From the NCBI GenBank assembly GCA_034440575.1, contig JAOTOL010001202.1:70001-134000 (forward strand): 64,000 bases of DNA, in the 5' to 3' direction. The translations under genes and the position numbers were made by a program. Under the pieces are notes generated by a model. The model was not told where the DNA came from. It did not search any database and worked only from the letters and a program-made list of their open reading frames with translations. The stretch comes from Imbricaverruca yamaguchii. Taxonomy: Eukaryota > Arthropoda > Thecostraca > Neoverrucidae. Below are positions 9,909 through 21,165 of this stretch, piece after piece (position 1 is the stretch's first letter; each line of letters begins with the position of its first letter).

Positions 9909-10208
9909 ATGCCGCTCCGATAGCTCAGTTAGTTAGTTAGAGTGCTGGTCTGCATTGGTCTCCCTTGCCCTGGGAAGCCTGAGCTCGAGTCGCTTCACGC
10001 GCTCACGTTTGGTCCGTGGTTTGGGAGGGTCAGTTGGTAACCGGCCTGATGAGGCCGAAGAGGAGCTACCGGGACGGCAGTGTCGATTCATCGACGGCAC
10101 GCTAAATTCTACGTCAAAAGCCTGTCGTCCAACAGAAGTTAGCGGATCTGGTAGAGGAGTCAGGGTTCACGCAACAAGCCCTGCTTAGCAGTAGAACCCT
10201 GGTCGAAA
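9909..10208 (+). mobile_element. tRNA-derived SINE, family 1, copy 1
   Basis: The head has a box A like sequence, TAGCTCAGTTAGTTAGTTAG, and a box B like sequence, AGCTCGAGTCGCTTCACGC, the internal RNA polymerase III promoter blocks of tRNA-derived SINEs. The body has GGGTCAGTTGGTAACCGGCC and TCGACGGCACG, and the right end has CAGGGTT...AGAACCCTGGTC before an A-run (10206-10213). The element at 11795-12081 (minus) shares head, body and right end. Target-site duplications were not resolved. A hammerhead-like CTGATGAGGCCGAA string in the body is not conserved in copy 2. Confidence 0.75.
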
Positions 10209-11132
10209 AAAACCACCCCGTCAAGAGTTCGTACTAAGATTCGTTTGAAAAAAATGCATGCAAACACACGGATTTATAAAATAGCTGAATTGTGGCTTGT
10301 GACGTGCCTTGTGCCTTGTGCCTTGTCAATATACATACAATGCTACCATCTCAAACGCACAAAAGTACAATACTTCTTTATGCCGGTTTTTGTTGTGCTA
10401 TGCGAACTTAAGAAAACAATTTGTAAGCAATGCTTTGATGCCTTTATAACGGTGACCAACTTAAGGCAACATTTCCAGTTCAAACAGCCTTCATCATAGA
10501 CATGGTCGAAACTCGTTGCTTTCGTCCTTCTTGAGACCCCAGAAATGGGATGCAGCTATTTTTTAATAGCTTTTATGGTGTAATATTTAGTTACCCATTG
10601 TCAGGTCGCCCGACAAATCCGTCTTCGATGGGCCTGGAGTGGGGGCTGTTAAGAGTTCCTGTAGCTTGGGACCTACGTATGCTATGGGAATGCAACACAC
10701 CCTTTGAAAGTTCGGATCGTGAAGAGCCTGAAACATACCTTAGATTTGCATTTCAGATGATGATGAGGCTACCAGAGGTCATATTAGGTCACCATATGGA
10801 CCCGGACTGAAGTCCCGAGAAATCGTTAAAAAGCAGGTTGTGTTCTTTCGATATTGATTTTTTCCCGGATAATTTCCAAGAACAATGAATTAATTACTAT
10901 TGATTACAGCGAAAAATGTTAAGGACAGGACAGGTCATGTCAGGTTAGAATCAGGCCTTACAACCAGCTTCTAAACTATGCGTGCTAGAGATGCAGGGTA
11001 TAGCACCGAAGAGCTGATGTAGCCTAGACCTCACATCTCATTTCTTGATATTCAGCCATGCTGTGGTCGATAATAGTCATAGTAAGGAAACCCAGTGACA
11101 TTTCCCCTACACTGGTCAATGACCTGGCGGAT
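10209..11132. other. No gene recognised
   Basis: Mixed sequence with open frames of at most about 86 codons and no recognisable domain. Confidence 0.5.
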
Positions 11133-11137
11133 ATCAG

Positions 11138-11236
<99 letters not shown>

Positions 11237-11238
11237 GT
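11133..11238. repeat. TA microsatellite
   Basis: Nearly perfect (TA)n for about 80 bases, with GTATA and CATA interruptions at the edges. Confidence 0.95.
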
Positions 11239-11794
11239 TTATACTTGAATAAATACGGCAGCATATTCGGCGTTTGTGGCTTTCCTTTGCGTGCCTTTGC
11301 GTGCTCGGATCTTTTTTCTGTTACATGCTGCGTGTCTGTGCAAAATATTAGGAACGGTTAACATTTGTTCCGTCGTTTCAACCAACTTGGACCATTTTCA
11401 AGGTTTGATACTTATTCGATGCATACAGGACCACAAAACATAAAACAGACGGATAAAGATCGATGCGATAAAAAACGTTCCACTTGTTCGAGAACACTTC
11501 CACTTTCATTTAAACTTCCACTTCCATTTCCATTTCAGACAACATTGAGCCATCCCGCTATGCTTCATCACTGCACCATAACTGTCATACAGCGGGAGTT
11601 GTGTCAGCCGCTTGGTCTACATGCTGATAGTTGCTGAGTGCCTGATGTGTTTCTAGCGCGGTGACTCCTCCACGGTCGTAGCATCGTGCGAGCATGTCGT
11701 GATATCGTGTCGGATATCATGATGTCTTGTGTAAGGAAAGTATTGTTTAAAGAAAACAAATTCATTCCGAATCCTTCATGGGAGTGGCTTTATA
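11239..11794. other. No gene recognised
   Basis: Contains a short imperfect CACTTCCA/CATTTC repeat near 11500-11540. Nothing else is evident. Confidence 0.5.
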
Positions 11795-12081
11795 AACCAG
11801 GGTCAAATTGCTAGGGAGATCCTGTTGCTGAAACCCTGGTCTCACCACCCGATCCATGAATTCCAGTTAATGGGATGATTTTGACCGGGAGGTTAACGTG
11901 CCGTCAATGCACCGACACGACCGCCTCGGTAGTTCGACTCCGGCTTTATCGGGCTGGTTGCCAACTGACCCTCCTAGTCGGGGGCTAAATGTCGGCGTGT
12001 GAAGCGACTCGAACTCTGTATTTCCAGGATAGCGGAGACAAGTGCAGGCCAGCGCTGTAACCAAATGAGCTACCGGCGCAG
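11795..12081 (-). mobile_element. tRNA-derived SINE, family 1, copy 2
   Basis: Read on the minus strand it starts near GCGCCGGTAGCTCATTTGG (box A) and has CAGAGTTCGAGTCGCTTCAC (box B), then GGGTCAGTTGGCAACC, a TTGACGGCACG block and a right end with CCAGGGTTTCAGCAACAGG and ACCCTGGT. The order and spacing match copy 1 at 9909-10208. The pair lies 1.6 kb apart in opposite orientation. The inverted AGGGTT/ACCCT ends may form a terminal hairpin. Confidence 0.75.
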
Positions 12082-12663
12082 GTATGGGCTGGTCCAACTA
12101 GTGTTTTCCTTTGGGGGAGCGGGGGCTCCCTGCTGCAAATGCATCGTCAAGTGGCTGCTCAGCGAAGCTGTTGTCAGACCAATGAAGCATATCTTACTAG
12201 TTGCGGAGTCCCCCATTGCAGAGTCCATGATTGCATAAGTAATGCTCATATATTTTTATCCAACCATTTGTTGAGTGACAACGCATACACAAACAAGCCT
12301 TCCCTCAAAAAGTTATACTTTTCAAATTGTCTTGTTTCCATAGTCGACAAATAAGAAAAACAAAATCTCCTTTACTCACTGGAAAGGCTTAACAACAATA
12401 TCTTAGTACTTGCATTTTTGATGCAATAAATACGGCACAATTGCATCCATGGACAAGGTTCGATGAATTCTTCTGTGACTAATGGGTAGTACACTTGCGC
12501 GTGGTATTACCGACGGTTGAGCAGAGGGTGTTCGGAGTGGTGAGAAGAGTGTGATAGGGTACATGGGGGAGAGGGGAGGGAGGGAAGATGAAACAATTTC
12601 ATGAGTAAGATGGGAATACAATAAATGCATTTCGACAACCTCCGTCTGATGTATGGCTCCCCC
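12082..12663. other. No gene recognised
   Basis: AT-rich sequence with short open frames only. Confidence 0.5.
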
Positions 12664-12880
12664 TCTGGTATTTCATGTTTTCTCTCTCGTTCTCTAGTTA
12701 CCTTGCTATGTTGTTCTCTTGTTCTCTCTCGTCCTATTTTCCTCTCCGTCCTCATTCTCTCTTTCTCTCGCCAATTGTTCTCTCCGTTCTCGTTATCTAT
12801 CTCTCGTCCTATCGTTATTTGCGTTCTCGTTCTTTCGTTCTCTCTCTCGTCCTCTCGTGTTCTCGTTCTCGGTATCATGT
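12664..12880. repeat. Pyrimidine-rich TCTC/GTTCTC simple repeat
   Basis: A strand-asymmetric low-complexity tract built from TCTCTC, TCGTCC and CGTTCTC units. The Ser/Leu- and Arg/Glu-rich open frames on the two strands are by-products of the repeat. Confidence 0.9.
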
Positions 12881-13325
12881 TCTCAAGTGTACATTACATT
12901 TTTTCTTATATTTTCCTCGCCTCTTGTTCGGTCACGAAAGGTGCACATTGGTCGAAGTACATCATATATATTTCAAAATATCTGCACAAATTCGCACATA
13001 ACACAGGTAGAAAATGTGACTAGCCTTTCGGGCATGAGCAAGCCTCCTAGATATTGGCACTTCATTCACATAGATCATGGCATTATTTACACTGACAGGG
13101 CAACAGCCTCAAAGTTCCTGAACAGTCGATTACGCGGTGTCTACCGCAACAGGCAGTTCCGAAAGTCCTGGTGATCCACACCAGACCACCTCCGAGACGC
13201 ATCAGACGTGCACAAGAAGTCGAAACGTATGTACATCATTGGACTAGAATGAACACTCGTGGAACTTCGTTGCATTAGTTTGATCCTCCACAGCTAGATG
13301 GCACTGCGCGTCGGTCTGCAGCCGC
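12881..13325. other. 3' flank of the snail gene
   Basis: This lies directly beyond the snail stop codon and should hold its 3' untranslated region. I did not find a canonical AATAAA on the minus strand here, so the transcript end is not placed. Confidence 0.45.
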
Positions 13326-14696
13326 TCAGTGGCTCGCCGCCGGACAGCCGTTCTCCTCGTGCTTGGCCAGCAGCGACATGCGGCTGAACGTCTTGTTGCA
13401 GCCGGCGCACTTGTACTTCTTGATTTCGGTGTGCGTCTGCTTGTGCGCGCGCAGGTTGCTCTTGTCGGCGAACGAGCGGTGGCAGAGGTCGCACTGGAAC
13501 GGCTTCTCGCCGGTGTGCGTGCGGATGTGGCCCTGCAGCAGCCACGGCCGCGAGAACGCCTTGCCGCAGAACTGACACTTGTTGGGCAGCGTGTGCGTAC
13601 GCACGTGCATCTTAAGCGCGCCCTGCGACGTGTACACCTTGTCGCACACGTCACACGGGTAGCGCCGCTGCTCGCAGTGGAACTGCTGGTGTTTGGCCAG
13701 CCCAGCGCCGGTCGTGTACACCTTGCGGCAGGTGGCGCACTGGTGCTTGCCGGCCGGCCGCGCCGCCGCCGCCAGCGGCGTCAGCGCCTGCGGCGGCTGG
13801 TTCAGCATCGAGCGCAGGATGTCGTGGCCAGACGACACGGCGCCCAGCGGCGAAGTCACGCCCAACGGCGACGCCACGCACCCGGCCATGTGCGCCGGCG
13901 ACGGCAGGCCCTGCTCGGGCTGCACGGGCGGCGACAGGTGCGGCGGCAGGTCGCGGTCGAACGGCTGCACGCCGTAGGAGGGCGGCGGCGGCGGCAGCGG
14001 GGGCGCCGGCAGCGCGTACGGCCGGTACAGGTTGTGCGGCAGGTGCGGCCGCTCGCCGCCCGGCAGTGGGTAGTACAGGCTGAACGGCACGTAGGGCGGC
14101 AGCGGACCGGCCGCCGGCGAACAGGTCGATCGCACGCTCAGGTTCTCCGGCTCCAGCTTGGGGCTTTTGGGGCTGGAAGGCAGCCGGTCGGGCTTCAGGC
14201 GCGGCAGGACGTCGTCTGCAACACGGAGGGAGGCGGTGTCAGCGGAGCGCTCGCACTGGGCGGTGCGGCGCAGAACGCGCAGAACGAAAACGCAGAACAG
14301 GTCAGAGCTCAGACTCACACAGCTGGCGAATACCATTGCTGGCTGCCAGAAAGCCTTGGCTTGCGAACTGTTTAATACCATAGCGATCACGTTAATCGCA
14401 TGATTTTTGCGTCTTAGTCAGGAAAGCCTGAAAGAAGAAGTTGGGCATCTCCTGCATATAACTTATGAACTCGGCAAGTAAACAACCAACCAATTTGTGT
14501 CTCGAGAATATCCCATTTTGTCATACAAACAACTACTGAAGGCTTACAACAAATTGACTTTACAGCGGCCGCATGAAATACAAGCCCATGCGACATCATG
14601 TTTCCTCTACTTACCATTAATCGGCGCATTGTAGTCAACCAGAGCCAGCGGCCTCTTCTTCAGTGGCTTGTGCGATGGGTTATCCATTGAGACCAT
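13326..14696 (-). CDS. sna: Snail-family zinc-finger transcriptional repressor, two exons
   Basis: Coding exon 1 is 14696-14615 and exon 2 is 14215-13326, joined in phase to 323 codons. The intron (14614-14216) starts GTAAGT and ends TTGCAG after a pyrimidine-rich tract; joining G to AC gives Asp28. The N-terminus has [12 protein letters not shown], like the CPLKKRPIVFV start of insect Snail, and no SNAG domain. PENLS at about 50-54 resembles the PxDLS motif by which Snail recruits the CtBP corepressor. A Pro-rich middle follows, then five zinc fingers at about 187-207, 215-235, 241-261, 269-289 and 297-318, the last of C2HC type. [18 protein letters not shown] and [17 protein letters not shown] are signatures of the family. 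Snail proteins bind CAGGTG-type E-boxes in the nucleus and repress genes such as cadherin in mesoderm and neural precursors. Which of sna, esg or wor it matches best cannot be settled by eye; scratch is less likely. Confidence 0.93.
14216..14614 (-). other. Snail intron
   Basis: The donor GTAAGTAG follows Asn27-G and the acceptor is CCTCCCTCCGTGTTGCAG. A CTGAC branch-point-like sequence lies about 25 bases before the acceptor. The phase-1 junction restores one frame between the PLKKRP exon and the zinc-finger exon. Confidence 0.85.
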
Positions 14697-14760
14697 GCTA
14701 GTGCTGCACAACTTCTATGTATCACGTGTCGACTCTCTCTCTCTATCTCTCTGAGGTTCC
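14697..14760 (-). promoter_or_regulatory. E-box and GAGA tract just upstream of the snail start
   Basis: Within 65 bases of the snail ATG lie a palindromic CACGTG E-box (14723-14728) and a GAGA tract (14731-14754; minus strand AGAGAGATAGAGAGAGAG). GAGA tracts bind GAGA factor at promoters of arthropod developmental genes. Whether these are promoter or 5' untranslated sequence is not known, because the start of transcription is not placed. Confidence 0.45.
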
Positions 14761-15450
14761 TGTCTCGAGCTGCGTCCTCGCTCCACACCGTTCTCCGTCT
14801 CACTGAGCGCGCCAGTGGCGGGCAAGGACAGAAATACTCTTGGGAAGAGCAGGTGCTAGCCGACGCTGTCGCACGTGCTGGTCGGCCAATGAGCTGGCGC
14901 GGCGCGCCGGCCGTCGACCAATGAACGCCGACGGCTGCCGGCCAGGCGCGGGCAGGCAGGTGCACGCGGCGTGGCGGCCGAGCGGCGCCGTAGTAAAATC
15001 ATCACCCATTTAACCGGCACGAGCAGGCCAACGCCGGGCGCGCTGCATTGGCTAATTACCCGCCCGATAACGGCGCGCTCTTCTCGCGTCGCGCGCGGCG
15101 ACAGAGGCGGCGCGGCCGCGCCGGCGTCGCTGCCGCGCCGCATCCGCCGCCGTCGTCGGTCGGCGGCGACGCGCTCGTGCTCGCGCTCCCCGACCGACCG
15201 CCCCCGCTTCCGGCGGCCTGTGTCTGGCGGCGGCGAGCGCGCGCGACACATGAGCCGAGGGATCGACGCGGCGCCGACGGTCCGGATATCCTGCGGCCCA
15301 GCTGGCGGCGATCCATTATTGAAGCGTGCCCGCACCAGAACGCCTGGCGAGCGCGGCGCGCCGGCGGAACTGCGTTTCCGCGCCGCGGTAATGACTATTT
15401 TTCATCTCGGGACGCGCCCGGTGGCCGCGCCGGCGTCTTGACCCGGTCTT
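14760..15450. promoter_or_regulatory. CpG-rich block upstream of snail
   Basis: About 700 bp of dense CpG and GCCGGC sequence directly upstream of the snail 5' end. It may be the promoter-proximal region. Several overlapping frames are open here by composition; none has a recognisable domain. Confidence 0.4.
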
Positions 15451-16897
15451 CGAAAGCCACTGGGCGTGGAAATAATTCGTTTGGAGGGACGCCGGCGAAG
15501 GGCGCTTCATTTGGGGCCGATGTCGTGCACTGGCGAGCTCAAATGAACAGGTTTGGGGAGAGGTGGCACGATCTGGGTGGTGATCAAAGGCAATTCTGCG
15601 GAAGGACAGGTGCAGACGTGTGCCGCGGACGCAGATGTTGTGACGTCAGCATGACGTTGCGTCACAAGCCCTCGACTTGCCAATGCCCGGCTCAATCTTG
15701 CGATAAGTAGCACATCGCTCAACATGTGCTGCCTGCTATAGATCGTCCCACAGACCCGACGCCGGGCGTACTGAGCCTGTCCACTACTCGACAGCTTCAT
15801 TACGCTCGGTGGCGCAGTGTTACGCTGACACACTGACAGACAACGTGGTGACACGGTGGCATCGTGACACTCGGCACAGCACAGCTGGCGATTTTCGCGC
15901 CAAGGCCAGGGAGGGATTTTCGCGGCAAGCTAACGGTGCCGGAGTTTGCAGGTTTGCGCCCGCCAACACCAACAGCCGTTCGGAGCCTTCCTTTAGGGCA
16001 CCGGACACCTGTGGACGGAAACAGAGAGCGAAATGTTTCCTCAGGCAGGGTGATTTCTGGTTCGTCCATGTCTTAGTTGTGCTGCTGGACTTTCGCACCG
16101 AGCGCATGACCTTCACCTTCTGTGACTGCGTGACCTTCGGTCGGTAGCCGTGGCACGATCTCTCGTCACGTACTCCAGTGGCGATGATCGTGACGATGAC
16201 TCCAATGACGCATCAGCACCGCCCACTGCCCGTGGCACCGTGCCGGTCGGGCAGACCTGGCCTTGGCGCAGAGCCGACGGTAAAAAGCGCGGCCCGGTCG
16301 GTATGTGGCCGTACATTTCGGCAGATTTCTGCACCGATAAAAACCGCTCTGAAACCGCTCGGATGACGCCGAAAGTGGGCTGCGCCAGGTCCGGCCGAGC
16401 ACCGGTTTTTGAACGTCTGCGCCATGATCAACGGGCAAGAAGATGAACACGAAATGCGGAGTGAGCTGGACGAAGAGGCCGCCGTCGCGCTTTGCTGTCA
16501 TGCTTGACACCTGAAATACCAGGCCGGCGAGACGGTGCGCTTCTACCTGCTTCACAAGGAGGCGGATGCCCCTCTGTCCACCCCGCTCCTCTACCACGGT
16601 GCACCGGCCCCGTTTCTACAGTCACGCCCACCTTAAGCTTACACTCGAACATCACCAGACCCGGACATTTCTCACCGGAATCATCGTTCCGAAAAGGAGC
16701 TAAGATCGATGCTGCCTTGGACCACGCTCCGCAGTACCAGCAACCAAGCGCGGATGACGTCGCCACGCGGCAATGACCCGCAATCCCATCGCAGAGATTG
16801 ATTAATCTCACAGCGATCGCCAGCCAGGGCCGCTGATTCTGTGACCGGGTGTTACTCTGACGGGCCACTCCTGCTGAGGGCTGGGTCTCACCGCTAC
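15451..16897. other. No gene recognised
   Basis: GC-rich intergenic DNA upstream of snail. Open frames up to about 140 codons on both strands overlap one another and lack domains. It could hold snail enhancers, which sequence alone does not show. Confidence 0.5.
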
Positions 16898-17216
16898 ACT
16901 GTCGCGGCTGGACTGGGTGTCCCGTGACGTACCACACACCGCCGCGGCTGCACTGGGTCTCCCGTGACGTACAGTACACCGTCGCGGCTGGACTGGGTCT
17001 CCCGTGACGTACAGCACACCGCCGCGGCTGGACTGGGTCTCCCGTGACGTACAGTACACCGCCGCGGCTGGACTGGGTGTCCCGTGGCGTACCACACACC
17101 ACCGCGGCTGGACTGGGTCTCCCGTGACGTACAGTACACCGCCGCGGCTGGACTGGGTCTCCCGTGACGTACAGTACACCGCCGGGCTGAGCTACGTCTG
17201 ACTGGGTCTCCCGTGA
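16898..17216. repeat. 40 bp minisatellite
   Basis: About eight tandem copies of a 40 bp unit containing GGCTGGACTGGGTCTCCCG and TGACGTACAGTACACC. Variants TCTCCCG/TGTCCCG and CAGTACACC/CACACACC define two subtypes that alternate irregularly. Each unit includes a TGACGTACAGTACA segment with partial dyad symmetry. Confidence 0.95.
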
Positions 17217-17782
17217 CACCGTCGCCTGGTTCCCGTGCGGGCGTACCCCGTCGTGGCTCTGGCATCGCGTCTTGCGTGGCTACCCTCGTGCTCCGACCGT
17301 CCAGCGCTGTTGACCCTCCTCTCGACCGGCCGCAGCGTGCGGACCAACGACTCTCAAAAGAACACACGCCCGGCCGCAGTCGGCCGACATTCCAGTCGCC
17401 GGCGCGTCCTCGGCGGGGGGGGGGGGCGCTACTTGTTTGACGGACGCATACCTCGGCGACGGCCGAGTCTGAATGGGCCGGGTCATGTTTGCCGGCCGGT
17501 GTGGCGCGGCGGTCACGCTGACAGGGGGGTCCCCGGCCGCGGCAATGTCGACGCCTCAATCACGCAAGGCCGTCTGTCGCGCCGCCTGGAGTCCACTCGA
17601 GAGACATTATCACCGGTACAATGACCAGCTGGAACCAGTGCACCCTCTACGTGACAGTGTTGTACCTGGTGGAAATTACTCAATCGATCCCCTCTTCGGT
17701 GCAGTACCATTGAATAGTCAAACTCGTTTCTCTTGCCCTGAAGTGAGTCATAAACTCGGCTCCTCTCGACCCGCTTCCGACA
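17217..17782. other. No gene recognised; G-run
   Basis: GC-rich spacer between two minisatellites, with an uninterrupted G-run near 17417-17427. No convincing coding sequence. Confidence 0.5.
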
Positions 17783-18270
17783 GCAGCTGACGGCTGGTGT
17801 GGCTGGTGAACGTCTGATGAGTTGGTATAGCTGGTGAACGTCTGGCGGGCTGGTGTGGCTGGTGAACGTCTGGCGGGCTGGTGTGGCTGGTGAACGTCTG
17901 GCGGGCTGGTGTGGCTGGTGAACGTCTGGTGAGCTGGTGTGGCTGGTGAACGTCTGGTGAGCTGGTGTGGCTGGTGAACGTCTGGCGGGCTGGTGTGGCT
18001 GGTGAACGTCTGGCGGGCTGGTGTGGCTGGTGAACGTCTGGCGGGCTGGTGCGGCTGGTGAACGTCTGATGAGTTGGTGTAGCTGGTGAACGTATGTCGA
18101 GCTGGTGTGGCTGATGAACGTCTGGCGGGCTGGTGTGGCTGGTGAACGCCTGATGAGTTGGTGTAGCTGGTGAACGTCTGGTGAGCTGGTGTGGCTGGTG
18201 AACGTCTGATGAGTTGGTGTAGCTGGTGGACGTCTGGTGAGCTGGTGTGGCTGGTGAGTGTTGGACGTTC
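17783..18270. repeat. 28 bp minisatellite
   Basis: About 17 tandem copies of a 28 bp unit containing GTGTGGCTGGTGAACGTCTG. Variant units replace GGCGGGC with ATGAGTT or GTGAGCT, so at least three subtypes alternate. The minus-strand Thr/Pro/Ser-rich open frames are by-products. Confidence 0.95.
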
Positions 18271-20445
18271 CAACACGCTGCCGACACCAGATATGACGCA
18301 AGCATATACCATTGATGACATGATACTGTGTATGAGATGACCTTGAGATCGGCGTCATTCATGACCAGAGGCGTCGATCTATATTCCCTTGTGAGTCGCG
18401 GCCCCACCAATGCTAATTTTTGCCTCCCAATGTTGATTTTGGCCTCCCGATAACTTGTGCTAGTTTTGCGCTTCATCGCCAAATATGAAATCAGAATTTC
18501 TGAGATCTGAAAATATACTGGGCAAAACCTGATGAGTTTTGGAGGATGGAGGGGGGGGGGATCAAGTTCGTTGACTCTTCGCCCTAATGTTTTTTTTTTA
18601 TTGACACCCCTTTTGATGACATCTTAGATGACATGCTACCTATTGTAAGATGACCTTGAGACCGGTTGCGGGGGTGTCACGATGCCACCCGAGGGCGAAA
18701 TCAGGCTTTGGAACAGCTCAGCTAAGGCGCGAAACCTACAGGCGTTGTCCAGTCTCGTTCAGGCATGAACGTTCGGTGGAGCGTCGGCACAATGGCTCGG
18801 GAAAGGCTCGTGCAACAGACAGAGCGGCCCACTTTGCTCCATGATCTTTAACGATTGCTCACTGCTCTATCAGTTGCCGGGTTGGCAATTCACCACTAAT
18901 GGCCGGACGGCAATAAACACATAAAATGACCGAGCAAAAGGCTTAGCCCTTCGCCAGCTCTAACCGTGGCAACAGCTACATGAGTCGAGCCTTCATCCAA
19001 GTAAATTTTAATTTGCCACCTCGGGGAAGGCACGGTTGAGTCAGAAAGGAAGACGCATCGGCAGTGAAAAGGGCGGGATCGCTCGCGGCGAGGAAAGCGT
19101 AACGCCGACTGCCATACGCTAATAACACGGCTTGTGTTATTTAATGTGCTGAAGGCTGGAGAGCAGACCGGACAAATCCACCGCGCTTGTGTGTGGCAGG
19201 CTTCAGGATGTATTTTGCAGGAGTTGTTCTGGCTGGACTGACCTGAAGATCAGCATCCGTAGATTTGACTGAGATGAATAACTTGTCTGTGGATTTAACT
19301 GTGTTGATGAGCCATTTCACCACTCGGCCACACCCACACCGTGGGGGTGTGTGACCGTGGGCCAAATGGTCTGACCGACCTTCAGGTGGAGCGATGATGG
19401 ACTCGCCAGGTGGGATCCTAGCGTGACCGAGATTATTATTGGTAGACACACCGCTAGGATATCGACAAGCACCGTTTTGGTGGTGATATGTCTAACAAGC
19501 AGTCTCATGAATTTTCAGGGGGCGGTGGATTAGTTTGAGAGGATCGCCGCCGGGTCTGACTGGTCTGAAGGGCCCCATATCGTCCCTATCCTACCCTGAA
19601 ACTACACAGACAATATGAACTAAAGAACTACATGTCTTAAACAATAAGGCTTCTCTGAGAAAAGATCTGATAAGAGGTTCACAAACATCCTTAACGGATG
19701 AGGTAGGCACATTTATTGTGGAATTTCTGGCAATATGACCGAAAATATATCGAAAACTAGACTCCACAAATATTCTCAACTTTAATGGACTAACCAAAAA
19801 ATAGTGTGACTGTCCAGTCACTGGCATCCTAAAATAAGCCGGGAACTAGACTCCAGAAATAACCTTAGGAGAATGAAAAGGTCTTTTGTTGCTAATTTTC
19901 ACAAAGTCAAAGGTTGTGGGGCGTATTAGATCTAAAAAGTGCATTAACACAAAAATGCACTCAATAACCCAATTTATCAGTCAATCAATTTAGAAAACCA
20001 ACAACTTTCCACCCAGCTTGACCGATTGCTGGTGGGAGTGTTGTGAATGTCTTCCATTGGATCCCCGAGCACTGCTGCCTTGTCTGCCCCAGCCAGGTAT
20101 TCTCTTGCATTCCACCGTCCAGCTGGACTGCAGATACCGGCCGCTAATTGTGCCTCACTGTACGGATGGAGTAGCCCGACACAAACGCGGGCGACTTGTC
20201 AGACATTGCGGACTGTCTTTTGGGTCCGTAAACTCTGACCACAGTGCAATGTATTCATCTGTGCGGGGAATAACACCAGGGACGGCAGAAGTGGTCGGCG
20301 AGCGATAACGACAGCAGTTGTGTTCCATTCCGATCCACGTCGCAACCTCGTCCGGGTCGGTCTCAGCACAACGAACAGGTTCCCTTCTCAGCTCAGCCGG
20401 ACGACTGTGTTTTACGTGGCACCGGCGCTGGCAGGACGACGGGGG
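18271..20445. other. No gene recognised
   Basis: Mixed sequence with a G-run at 18550-18560 and a T-run at 18590-18599. GATGACCTTGAGA-like phrases at 18334 and 18650 suggest an old local duplication. No reading frame is persuasive. Confidence 0.5.
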
Positions 20446-21165
20446 TCCATCAGCACCAGGCCACAAGCGGCCAGCACCAGCACCAGGCTACAAGCGGCCA
20501 GCACCAGCACCAGGCTACAAGCGGCCAGCACCAGCACCAGGCTACAAGCGGCCAGCACCAGCACCAGGCTACAAGCGGCCAGAACCAGCACCAGGCTACA
20601 AGCGACCAGCACTAGCACCAGGCCACAAGCGGCCAGCACCAGCACCAGGCTACAAGCGACCAGCACTAGCACCAGGCCACAAGCGGCCAGCACCAGCACC
20701 AGGCTACAAGCGGCCAGCACCAGCACCAGGCTACAAGCGGCCAGCACCAGCACCAGGCTACAAGCGGCCAGCACCAGCACCAGGCTACAAGCGGCCAGCA
20801 CCAGCACCAGGCTACAAGCGGCCAGCACCAGCACCAGGCTACAAGCGGCCAGCACCAGCACCAGGCTACAGCGGCCAGCACCAGCACCAGGCTATAAGCG
20901 GCCAGCACCATCACCAGGCTACAAGCGGCCAGCACCAGCACCAGGCTACAAGCGGTCAGCACCATCACCAGGCCACAAGCGGCCAGCACCAGCACCAGGC
21001 TACAAGCGGCCAGCACCAGCACCAGGCTACAAGCGGCCAGCACCAGCACCAGGCTACAAGCGACCAGCACCAGCACCAGGCTACAAGCGGCCAGCACCAG
21101 CACCAGGCTACAAGCGGCCAGCACCAGCACCAGGCTTCAAGCGGCCAGCACCAGCACCAGGCGAC
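20446..21165. repeat. 27 bp minisatellite
   Basis: About 26 tandem copies of a 27 bp unit containing GCGGCCAGCACCAGCACCAG followed by GCTACAA. Because 27 is a multiple of three and the unit lacks stops, frames stay open on both strands (APGYKRPAP or LVLVLAACS repeats). A 1-base loss near 20870 shifts the frame and substitutions are not biased to third positions, which argues against coding. Confidence 0.95.

Noticed and set aside
10044..10075. Hammerhead-ribozyme-like CTGATGAGGCCGAA in the first SINE
   Set aside because: The core is not completed by proper stems or a cleavage triplet that I can see, and the second SINE copy has CCGATAAAGCC at this position.
9955..10188. Similar short open frames in the two SINE copies (VGNxPDxA, IDGTL)
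   Set aside because: Similarity is at the DNA level over the whole element, including tRNA-derived parts, so it is not evidence of a protein.
13329..14375. 348-codon plus-strand frame opposite snail
   Set aside because: Antisense shadow of the GC-rich zinc-finger exon; Arg/Val/Gln-rich with no domain.
17004..18482. Minus-strand Thr/Ser/Pro-rich mucin-like frames
   Set aside because: Produced by 40 bp and 28 bp minisatellites, which are not multiples of three; the frames simply cycle through registers.
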